Assembly: GCA_021795715.1 (NCBI GenBank)
Contig: JAJYPD010000010.1
Span: forward strand, 1 to 60,679
Direction of reading: 5' to 3'
From: Pseudomonadota bacterium
Lineage (GTDB): Bacteria > Pseudomonadota > Gammaproteobacteria > Acidiferrobacterales > Acidiferrobacteraceae
Length of the DNA: 60,679 nucleotides
In this document: in pieces, positions 54,027-60,679 of the stretch
How positions within the stretch are numbered: the first letter of the stretch is position 1
How the letters are laid out: the number at the start of each line of letters is the position of its first letter
Position numbers and translations under genes: made by a program
The notes under the pieces: model-generated
The model's input: only the letters and a program-made list of their open reading frames with translations
Told to the model about the DNA's origin: nothing
The model's database searches: none

Positions 54027-54427
54027 CAGTATTCCGCCACGACGTCGGTGAGAGTGGCCAGAACCCGTCCGTCGGGGGCCGTAACCTGGACGACGAGCGC
54101 GGTGAGCGCGGGGTTCTTGCCGAAATCGGGCACCACGGTGGGCTGCGCGATCTGGTAGCCGGGCGGCAGCTGGCACACCGGCGGCGGCGTGGTCCCCGCG
54201 CAGGGATCGGTCAGCGTGGCGAAGCTTTGCACCTCGCTTTGGCCGGCAAGAAACTCAAGCCGGCTTTCCGCGAGCTTGGTGGCCTCGAGAATCTGAATAG
54301 GCGTGGCCCCGCCGCTTTGGGCTTGCGTGAGGGCCTCCATGACCCCGGCGGCGGCGATGCCGACGATGACGAGGAACACGATCAACTCGATCAAGGTGGC
54401 ACCGCGCTGACGCGCCCGCAGGCTCAT
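54026..54427 (-). CDS. mshD: MshD-like minor pilin
   Basis: 133 residues. Prepilin leader MSLRARQRG, then ATLIELIVFLVIVGIAAAGVMEALTQA. Note Ala rather than Phe at mature position 1, which some minor pilins show. The rest is short, with PCAGTTPPPVCQLPPGY giving a two-Cys loop. Overlaps mshC by 4 bases and mshO by 1. Confidence 0.8.
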   Translation of the reverse strand: MSLRARQRGATLIELIVFLVIVGIAAAGVMEALTQAQSGGATPIQILEATKLAESRLEFLAGQSEVQSFATLTDPCAGTTPPPVCQLPPGYQIAQPTVVPDFGKNPALTALVVQVTAPDGRVLATLTDVVAEY

Positions 54428-54897
54428 GGCTGCACCACCCCGGTTTGGGGCGTGATGAGAAAAGAGTAGACCGCCGGCCCGTCGGTCACCGACACGGCGG
54501 CCGAAGCGGCCAACGCCTGGCCTTGGGTGCCGGCGGCGGCGCCGCCGTAGGGCACGCCGTTGCCGGAGAAACTCACGTTGTTCGTCGAAAGGCCGCTCCA
54601 CGCAAGCGTCATGCCGTTTGGCAGGTCCACGGTCGTCTGGCCGGTGACCGGGTCGGCCACAAGTTGCGTGCAGTCCTGCGTGGCGAAGGCATAGCCGGTG
54701 GCGCTGAACTGGACGCAGTAGCGCGCCCCCTTGGTCATGGAATCGAGCTGCGCCAGGCGCACCGCGGCCGCCACCTGCCGGGCGACCGCCGCGGCGTCGA
54801 GCGGCGCCGCCGGATCACGCGCGGCGACGTCGGCTGCCAGAATGGCCGTGAGGATCAGCACAAGGATGAGTTCGATCAGTGTATAGCCCCGCGGCAT
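54424..54897 (-). CDS. mshC: MshC/GspH-like minor pilin
   Basis: 157 residues with leader MPRG then YTLIELILVLILTAILAADVA, an early prepilin cut. The C-terminal domain contains two Cys (YCVQFSATGYAFATQDC). Position 1 of the mature protein is Tyr rather than Phe. ATG 54897 overlaps the ligase stop (TGATG); a GTG at 54900 would also work. GspH-type pseudopilin in structure class. Confidence 0.8.
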   Translation of the reverse strand: MPRGYTLIELILVLILTAILAADVAARDPAAPLDAAAVARQVAAAVRLAQLDSMTKGARYCVQFSATGYAFATQDCTQLVADPVTGQTTVDLPNGMTLAWSGLSTNNVSFSGNGVPYGGAAAGTQGQALAASAAVSVTDGPAVYSFLITPQTGVVQP

Positions 54898-56801
54898 CAC
54901 AACCCCCTGCCGCTCGGCGGCACCGCCGCCGGCGCGGCGCCGTGCGGCTGCCAGGGTGCCGCAGGCGTGGTGGCGCCAGATCGCCTGTGCCGTGCCGCCC
55001 GGTCGCGGAGGGCGCCCGCATCCTGCGGGTACCAGTAGGCCCGTCCGGCGGCGAGCAGCGCGCGGGCGGCCAACTTCTGATGAGAGGCCCGCAAAAGCCG
55101 TGCGCCGAAGAGACGGGCGGGATAAAAGCGCGGGTCACGCGCAAGCGCTTGGTAGACGGCGTGCAAAGCCGCGCGGCGCGCCCCGGGCCCAAGCCACACG
55201 CGCTCCTGCGCAAGCAGCTCGGCGCGGATGAGAAAGGTTTGCGGCTGCCAGGGATTGAGCTGCTGCGCGCGCGCCAGATCGCGCCAGGCCAGATGCGCCA
55301 GGCGCCCGCGCGCCGGATCGTGCATTGGCAGCGTGTCCGCCCAGTGCCGCAGCAGGTCGGCATTCGTAAACCAGAAATTGCTCAGACCCGGAAACCGGCG
55401 CTCGGCGCGTCCAAGGGCCCGGTCGGCGGCGACCAGGCGCCCCTCGGCCGCCCGCCTGAAGGCCTGCCGGTAATCGTTTTGCGCCAGACCCACGCTGCTG
55501 GCCATGGCCACCGCGCCCACCGTCCCCAAGGCGATGATGGCGCGCAGCCCCCCAACGGAAAAAAACCGGCCGGGCCGCCAGACATAAAGGCGCCCCTGAC
55601 CGGCGAGCTCATCCAGACGCGAAAGACCCAACCCGGCAAGGAGCGTGATCGGCATCACATAGAGATTGAAGTCCACCAGACTGTGCACCGCCACGGCCAG
55701 CAGGCCCGCAAACAGTCCGGCCGCTTCCAGGCGGACCGCCTGGGCGCTTTGCCGTGCGTAACCACGCACGAAGGTCGCGGTGGCGGCAACGAGCACCCCG
55801 ATCAACAGGAAAAGACCGATGAGTCCGGCTTCGATGGCGATTTGCAGGTAGTCGTTATGGACATAAAAGCCGGCGCTCGTGTCGCCCGGCAGCCGGTACG
55901 GCGGATAGGCGAGGAAAAACGCGCCGAGCCCCACGCCCCGCCAGGGCGCCTGCCAGAGAAGATGCCAGGCGCCGCGCCAGATGACGAAACGGGTGGCACC
56001 CGCGGCGAGCGGGGCACGCAGAGTACTCAAGCGCGCAAGCGCCGCGCCGCTTAGCATGATCTCGGCGCCGGCAAACGCTGCGCCGACCACGCCAAGCAGT
56101 CCCCACGGCGAGCGCCCCGCGCGCCGGGCCAGCACCGCCAGAACCGCCAGCCCGAGCGCGAAACCGACGAACGCGCCGCGCCCGCGGGTCAGAAACATCG
56201 TAAAGACGAGCAGAAACACCATGAACCACAACAAAAGATCGCGCCGGTGAAAAGGGCGCGCCAGCAGAAAACCAGCGAGCGGCAGACTCACGAGGTTCAA
56301 GAGCGCAGCAAAGGAATTGATGTTCAAAAACATGGCCGTCGGCGCCTCGCCCCAGGCGGCAGCCTGCACGATGGCATACCCGCACAGGAGCGCGACCGAG
56401 GTGACGACGATGGCCCCCAGACGCGGCCAGAAGCGCCCGGTGCGCTCGGTGAACGCGTAACCGAAATAGCCAAGACCGAGTGTCGACAGCCACCAGGCGT
56501 TGAGGGCACTCAAAGCCGGCGTGCGTGTCCACAAAAGCGTCAGGAAAAGCCACAGACAGAATGCGGCCACGCTGGCGGCGAGAACCGTCACGCGGATTGG
56601 GTGACCGGCTGGCGCAGACCACAAGGCCGCACCCAACCAGAACGCAAAAAGGACGAAGGCCGCGGCATACAGCGTCAGATGCACGCCCTGGAAATAGAGA
56701 CTCGCCCAGAAGGCGCCTGCGACAAGCGGCAGCGCCGCCGCATGCAAAAAACGGCCTTCACCAGGCGATGAAGGCCGTTGTATCGACGCCAGCCCATTCA
56801 T
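54897..56801 (-). CDS. O-antigen ligase/Wzy_C family protein within the pilus operon
   Basis: 634 residues: about twelve membrane helices (residues 20-430) and a C-terminal soluble, TPR-like part (residues ~450-634). Periplasmic loop motif YVHNDYLQIAIEAG (H315 to E324) is the Wzy_C hallmark shared by O-antigen ligases and PglL/TfpO-type oligosaccharyltransferases. It starts 21 bases after the major pilin stop, so it probably transfers a glycan to the pilin. That function is inference; no glycosyltransferase cluster is in view. Confidence 0.75.
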   Translation of the reverse strand: MNGLASIQRPSSPGEGRFLHAAALPLVAGAFWASLYFQGVHLTLYAAAFVLFAFWLGAALWSAPAGHPIRVTVLAASVAAFCLWLFLTLLWTRTPALSALNAWWLSTLGLGYFGYAFTERTGRFWPRLGAIVVTSVALLCGYAIVQAAAWGEAPTAMFLNINSFAALLNLVSLPLAGFLLARPFHRRDLLLWFMVFLLVFTMFLTRGRGAFVGFALGLAVLAVLARRAGRSPWGLLGVVGAAFAGAEIMLSGAALARLSTLRAPLAAGATRFVIWRGAWHLLWQAPWRGVGLGAFFLAYPPYRLPGDTSAGFYVHNDYLQIAIEAGLIGLFLLIGVLVAATATFVRGYARQSAQAVRLEAAGLFAGLLAVAVHSLVDFNLYVMPITLLAGLGLSRLDELAGQGRLYVWRPGRFFSVGGLRAIIALGTVGAVAMASSVGLAQNDYRQAFRRAAEGRLVAADRALGRAERRFPGLSNFWFTNADLLRHWADTLPMHDPARGRLAHLAWRDLARAQQLNPWQPQTFLIRAELLAQERVWLGPGARRAALHAVYQALARDPRFYPARLFGARLLRASHQKLAARALLAAGRAYWYPQDAGALRDRAARHRRSGATTPAAPWQPHGAAPAAVPPSGRGL

Positions 56802-56822
56802 GAAACGGGCCCCTGGCCGCAA

Positions 56823-57263
56823 TCAGCAGCCGGAAGTCTCGACCGACGCAAGCGGAGCGGTCGCAGAATCCGGGTTGTTGTAGACGACGCCGCAGTTGGC
56901 GAGATTGTCTAACAGGAAGGTGTCGGTCCCGGTCGTCCCGGTGCTGGTCGGCGTGAAGTCCGCATAATCCGACAGCGCGAGCTGGATACCGTTGGCGTCC
57001 GTCGTCGGATAGCCGTTGACCATGGTCACCGTCTGCGATCCCATCTTGACGGAATCGTTGATGGAGAGGTTGTTGGCGATCTGGTAGGCGTGCGCCAAAG
57101 CCGCTGCGCTGCGCATGCCGCCGGCCAGACCCTCGACTGCGGCCACACGGGCATTGCTTGTCACGTTGATAAAGCGCGGCAACGCCGTTGCCGCCAGAAT
57201 ACCGATGATGACGATCACAATAACGAGTTCAATGAGCGTAAAGCCTGATTCCTGACGTTGCAT
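56823..57263 (-). CDS. mshA: MshA major pilin
   Basis: 146 residues. Leader MQRQESG, cut before FTLIELVIVIVIIGILAATALPRF, a textbook type IVa pilin start with Glu5. The head domain is Ser/Thr-rich (GTTGTDTFLLDNLANC) and ends in a C-terminal disulfide loop (Cys in LANCG and final SGC). A strong GGAGGGGG site suggests high expression. The Ser/Thr-rich loop would suit O-glycosylation by the following gene. Confidence 0.92.
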   Translation of the reverse strand: MQRQESGFTLIELVIVIVIIGILAATALPRFINVTSNARVAAVEGLAGGMRSAAALAHAYQIANNLSINDSVKMGSQTVTMVNGYPTTDANGIQLALSDYADFTPTSTGTTGTDTFLLDNLANCGVVYNNPDSATAPLASVETSGC

Positions 57264-57292
57264 AACCCACCCCCTCCCGAACATGAAATGAT

Positions 57293-57835
57293 TTAGTCGC
57301 CCATCGCGTGCCAGACGTATGAAGGCATCGGCACGAGACGAAGCCCCGTCACCCGCTCCCTGGCCCCCTTGCGGAGAAAAACCACCTGCAATTGCCACCG
57401 GATCCGCTTGGGCCGCAAAGGCGTCTGCAGCCCACCCGCGTCGGCCGGCCTATATACCAGCATGCGGTCGGTCCGGTCAAAATACCATGTACCGGGCTTG
57501 ATGCGCCGCGATGCGAACGTCTTGACGACACCGACGTAATTGCGCGGCGGTACCGCCAAAAGCCGCATGGGATTGCGCCCGGCCCATGCGGCCAACTGCA
57601 CCATGTGACCCCGGCTCATGCAATAAGCAATCTTCATGCCAATCGCATCGTGCAGCACGCCGACCGTGTTCTGGAAGGCGACCTGCTCGGCAAAGGCGCG
57701 CAAAAACCAGATCCGGTGAACGGCCACCGCCATCAGCACAAGCACCAAAGTGCCCGCCACCGTCAGTTCGAACGCCGCGGGGCGTCGCAGGGACGGCCGG
57801 TATGTCGGCACCGGAAGCCGCGGGGCGTTCGCCAC
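57293..57835 (-). CDS. mshF: MshF-like pilus assembly protein
   Basis: 180 residues: N-terminal membrane segment (FELTVAGTLVLVLMAVAVHRIWFL), then a periplasmic domain. The pattern NPMRLLAVPPRNYVG, GTWYFDRTDRMLVYRPA and RWQLQVVFLR occurs in MshF-type proteins. GTG 57835 overlaps the mshG stop (TAGTG), fitting the operon style; there is no better ATG. Family assignment is moderate. Confidence 0.65.
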   Translation of the reverse strand: MANAPRLPVPTYRPSLRRPAAFELTVAGTLVLVLMAVAVHRIWFLRAFAEQVAFQNTVGVLHDAIGMKIAYCMSRGHMVQLAAWAGRNPMRLLAVPPRNYVGVVKTFASRRIKPGTWYFDRTDRMLVYRPADAGGLQTPLRPKRIRWQLQVVFLRKGARERVTGLRLVPMPSYVWHAMGD

Positions 57836-59061
57836 TAACCCCCCGGATGCATGGCGGCGCGCGCCAGATCCCACATCGGCAGGAATACGCCGAGCGCCAG
57901 AATCAGGACCAGGCCGCCAATGGCGACGATCAACAGCGGTTCGATCGCCGCGCTCAGATTCTTCAGATCGTAATCCACTTCGCGTTCATAATATTCGGCG
58001 ACATCGTTCATCAGGGTATCGACCGTGCCGCTCTCCTCGCCGACTGCGATCATCTGCAGCACCAGCGCCGGAAAGAGACCGGCCACCTGCGCCGTGCGCG
58101 TGAGCGTCTCGCCGCGCTCGATGCCATCGCGCATCTGCAGGACACGGGCGGCGACGTACTCGTTGTCGACGGCACGGCTGATGACCGTAAGCCCCTGCAC
58201 GAGCGGCACACCGGTGCGCGCGGTGATGGCCAGGGCGCGCGCAAAACGGCCGAGCAGCGCGCCGTAGAAGATCGGCCCCACGACGGGCAGGCGCAGGCGC
58301 AGGCGATGCCACCGGTAACGGCCCTCCGGCGTGCGCAGATAGGCGCGCACCCCGGCCACCACAAGCACCATGAGCGCCGCCATGTCGTACCAGTAGGTCA
58401 CGGTAAAATGGGACACAGCGATCAGAAGGCGGGTCGCCCACGGCAGCGGTGCGTGGAAGCTGGCGTAGATGCGCGAAAAGGCCGGGATCACAAAGATATT
58501 GATGATGAAGACGGCGGCAACGATGGCGATCACCACAAAGAGCGGATAGCGGCTCGCCGCATGGATGCGGTCACGCGTCTCCTGTTCGCGTTCGAGATAG
58601 CCCGCAAGCTGCAGAAAACTCTCATCGAGGGTGCCGCTCGCCTCGCCGATCTGCACGAGACTCACAAACAGGGTGGAGAAGACCCGCGGGTGCCGTTTCA
58701 GGGCGGTCGCCAGATCGAGACCCGCGTCGAGCGCCTCGCTCAGCTGCCCGATGACGGCGGCAAGCGCCTTGTTGCTGGTGGAATCGCGCAGGCCGCGCAT
58801 CGCCTGCAGGATCGGTACGCCCGACTTCGTCAGCGTATGCATTTGCCGGCAAAACAGGATGATCTCGGTCAACTCGATGCGCTGCGCGCCGAGCCGCCGT
58901 CGCCACACGGATTCGACGGCGCCGGCGATGGCGTGGATGTCGATCGGCGTGATGCCCAGATTGAACAGCTGATTGGCGACGGCTTCGCTGCTGGCCGCCT
59001 CGACGATGCCGGTGACCGCCTCGCCCCGCGGATTGCGGCCCTTGTAGCGGTAGGCGCCCAT
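57835..59061 (-). CDS. mshG: MSHA platform protein MshG (GspF/PilC-like)
   Basis: 408 residues. Two GspF domains with three membrane helices (near 175-195, 225-240 and 375-400). Signatures FCRQMHTLTKSGVPILQAM, RHPRVFSTLFVSLVQIGEASGTLDESF and FPALVLQMIAVGEESGTVDTLM are the tandem GspF repeats. It is the inner-membrane platform that couples to MshE. One base separates it from mshE. Confidence 0.95.
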   Translation of the reverse strand: MGAYRYKGRNPRGEAVTGIVEAASSEAVANQLFNLGITPIDIHAIAGAVESVWRRRLGAQRIELTEIILFCRQMHTLTKSGVPILQAMRGLRDSTSNKALAAVIGQLSEALDAGLDLATALKRHPRVFSTLFVSLVQIGEASGTLDESFLQLAGYLEREQETRDRIHAASRYPLFVVIAIVAAVFIINIFVIPAFSRIYASFHAPLPWATRLLIAVSHFTVTYWYDMAALMVLVVAGVRAYLRTPEGRYRWHRLRLRLPVVGPIFYGALLGRFARALAITARTGVPLVQGLTVISRAVDNEYVAARVLQMRDGIERGETLTRTAQVAGLFPALVLQMIAVGEESGTVDTLMNDVAEYYEREVDYDLKNLSAAIEPLLIVAIGGLVLILALGVFLPMWDLARAAMHPGG

Positions 59062-59062
59062 T

Positions 59063-60679
59063 TCAGCCGGTTCCGTACACGGCCCGGAGGGCCTCGTCGA
59101 GCGTGGTGTTGCCGCGTGCGACCTGTGCCAGCGCCTCCACCTTCAGGCGATGGTAGGAGGGCTGCGCATTCGCTTCTTTCACGAACACGTCGGGCTTGCC
59201 GCTTTGCAACGCAAGCGTAAGCGGCTCGTCGATCTCCAGGAGTTCGTAGACGCCGATGCGGCCGCGGAATCCGGTGTGATGGCAAAACGCGCACCCGCGT
59301 CCCCGTCGCAGCACGAAGGGGGCATCGCCCCCCAGCGCGCCGCGCAGCAGCGCCGTTTCCGACGGTGTCGCCGGCACGTCCTCGGCGCAGCTGTCGCAGA
59401 CGCGCCGCACCAGCCGCTGGGCCAGCACGCCGCGCAGGGATGCGGCCACCAGATAGGGTTCGGCGCCCATGTCCATGAGCCGCAAGGCGCTCGAAACGGC
59501 GTCGTGCGTATGCAGTGTAGACAGCACCAGGTGCCCGGTCATGGCCGCGCGCAGGCCGATCTCGACGGTCTCGGCGTCGCGCATCTCGCCGACCAGGACC
59601 ACATCGGGATCCTGGCGCAGAAAGGCCCGCAGCACGCGCGCAAAGGTCAGGTCGATCTTGGGGTTCACCTGGACCTGGTTGACGCCTTCCAGGCGGTACT
59701 CGACCGGGTCTTCGACGGTCAGCAGCTTGCGGCTGGGGTCGTTGAGCTGCGCCAGCATGGCGTAGAGGGTGGTGGTTTTGCCGCTCCCCGTCGGACCGGT
59801 CACCAGCACCATGCCGTGCGGCTTTTGGATCATGGCACGCAGACCCTGAAGCAACGGTTGCGGCATGCCAAGGCGGTCCAGGGCGAGGATACCGGTCGAT
59901 TGATTGAGCAGCCGCATCGCCACCGACTCCCCGTGCTGGACCGGCAACGTCGACAGGCGCACGTCGATCTGGGCATCGCGCACGCGCACCTGGCAGCGGC
60001 CATCCTGCGGCAGCCGCTTTTCGGAAATATCCAGTCCCGTCATGAGCTTCAGGCGCGACACCAGCGCCTGGGCGATGCGCCGGTCCGCCACGGTCTGCAC
60101 CCGCAACTCCCCGTCGATGCGAAAACGGATGCGCAACGCCCTTTCATCGGGCTCGATGTGGATGTCCGAGGCATGGACCTGGACGGCGTCTTCGAACACG
60201 GTCTGCAAAAGCTTGACGACCGGTGCGTCGGTTGCCGCTTCGGCAGCACCCAGGCCAAGGTCCACATCATAGGCCGCCAGTTCCTGCTCGAGCTCGGCGG
60301 CAAGACCGCTGATCTCTTCCGTGCGGCGGTAGACGACATCGATCGCCTTCAGGAGGTCCGTTTCCTTGACGACCGCCGGCCGCAGCGGCCGCTGCACGAG
60401 GCGGCTGATCTCGTCGTAGGCGAAAAGATCGATCGGATCGGCAAAACCGACCAGAACGGCTTGGTCTTCGCAAGCCAGCGCAATGGCCCGGAAACGGCGC
60501 GCGTGGGCCTCGGGGATCAAGCGCACGACTTCGGGCTGAAACGTGTAGTGGCGCAGATCCACAAACGGGATGTCGAGCTGGCGCGACAGGAAATCGAGCA
60601 GCTGATCCTCGGTCAGAAATCCATTCTCGATCAGGACCCGCCCGAGCCGGCGGCCGCTCTTGCGCTGATCGGCGAGCGC
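59063..60679 (-). CDS. mshE: MSHA assembly ATPase MshE (GspE family), N-terminus cut by window edge
   Basis: 538 residues visible and open to the right edge; perhaps 25-40 N-terminal residues are missing. The MshEN domain contains RRLGRVLIENGFLTEDQLL continuing to Q (60649-60578), matching the cyclic-di-GMP-binding motif RLGxxLIxxGxLxxxxLxxxLxxQ. ATPase motifs: GPTGSGKTTTLYAML, Walker B region DPDVVLVGEMRDAET, and the tetracysteine zinc site VCDSCAED...GCAFCHHTGFRGRIGVYELL. It powers pilus extension. A GTG at 60562 is inside the domain and is not the start. Confidence 0.95.
   Translation of the reverse strand, partial: ALADQRKSGRRLGRVLIENGFLTEDQLLDFLSRQLDIPFVDLRHYTFQPEVVRLIPEAHARRFRAIALACEDQAVLVGFADPIDLFAYDEISRLVQRPLRPAVVKETDLLKAIDVVYRRTEEISGLAAELEQELAAYDVDLGLGAAEAATDAPVVKLLQTVFEDAVQVHASDIHIEPDERALRIRFRIDGELRVQTVADRRIAQALVSRLKLMTGLDISEKRLPQDGRCQVRVRDAQIDVRLSTLPVQHGESVAMRLLNQSTGILALDRLGMPQPLLQGLRAMIQKPHGMVLVTGPTGSGKTTTLYAMLAQLNDPSRKLLTVEDPVEYRLEGVNQVQVNPKIDLTFARVLRAFLRQDPDVVLVGEMRDAETVEIGLRAAMTGHLVLSTLHTHDAVSSALRLMDMGAEPYLVAASLRGVLAQRLVRRVCDSCAEDVPATPSETALLRGALGGDAPFVLRRGRGCAFCHHTGFRGRIGVYELLEIDEPLTLALQSGKPDVFVKEANAQPSYHRLKVEALAQVARGNTTLDEALRAVYGTG

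Noticed and set aside
57586-59220. 544-residue plus-strand frame opposite mshF and mshG
   Set aside because: Shadow frame; both minus-strand genes have clear family patterns and overlapping starts and stops.

Overview
The window is high-GC, very densely packed bacterial chromosome. Synteny (algZ-algR beside argH, hemC-hemD-hemX-hemY, rsmD-coaD-fdx-ftsY-ftsE-ftsX-rpoH, bioF-bioH-bioC-bioD) points to a gammaproteobacterium. Two Slp lipoproteins, two secreted DsrE-fold proteins with a porin and a thioredoxin-like protein, and a ClC Cl-/H+ antiporter would fit an acid-tolerant sulfur oxidiser such as an Acidiferrobacter-like lineage. That placement is inference. I found no tRNA, rRNA, CRISPR array, integrase or transposase, and no gene-free stretch over 300 bases. 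The largest gap (8750-9038) holds a candidate small RNA.

Left part (1-21.3 kb): a saccharopine-dehydrogenase-like gene cut by the edge, cyaY, and heat-shock lon followed by a four-CxxC zinc-ribbon gene; tandem slp genes; purT; the LytTR two-component pair algZ/algR; argH; a MazG-like gene with rlmJ; a secreted DsrE-porin-DsrE-thioredoxin cluster that separates argH from hemCDXY; and a zinc-type CDF transporter with an iron-sulfur flavoreductase. Middle (21.4-34.3 kb): an almost unbroken plus-strand run driven first by a near-consensus sigma70 promoter. It holds a Gld-like ABC exporter set (ATPase, permease, GldG-like, DUF4340), mutM, a dynamin-like GTPase, clc, rsmD, coaD, ferredoxin, ftsYEX, then rpoH behind a CIRCE operator.

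Right part (34.3-60.7 kb), nearly all minus strand: a compact type IV secretion cluster in VirB2-3-4-5-6-8-9?-10 order, ending in a beta-barrel gene and a lipoprotein gene. No coupling ATPase, VirB11 or relaxase is in view, and its VirB4 has a deviant P-loop. It lies directly downstream of bioFHCD. After one plus-strand outer-membrane protein gene comes a ~13.3 kb MSHA-type pilus operon running from mshE (cut by the right edge) to mshN. Its gene order differs from the Vibrio order, and an O-antigen-ligase/oligosaccharyltransferase-like gene sits directly after the major pilin.

The most unusual items are the orphan-looking T4SS with its odd VirB4 and VirB10, the pilus operon with an embedded glycan ligase and a cyclic-di-GMP motif in MshE, the CIRCE operator on rpoH, the sigma32 promoter of a lon/zinc-ribbon operon, and the DsrE/porin cluster. 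Most neighbouring genes on one strand overlap by 1-4 bases (ATGA or TGATG), implying translational coupling.
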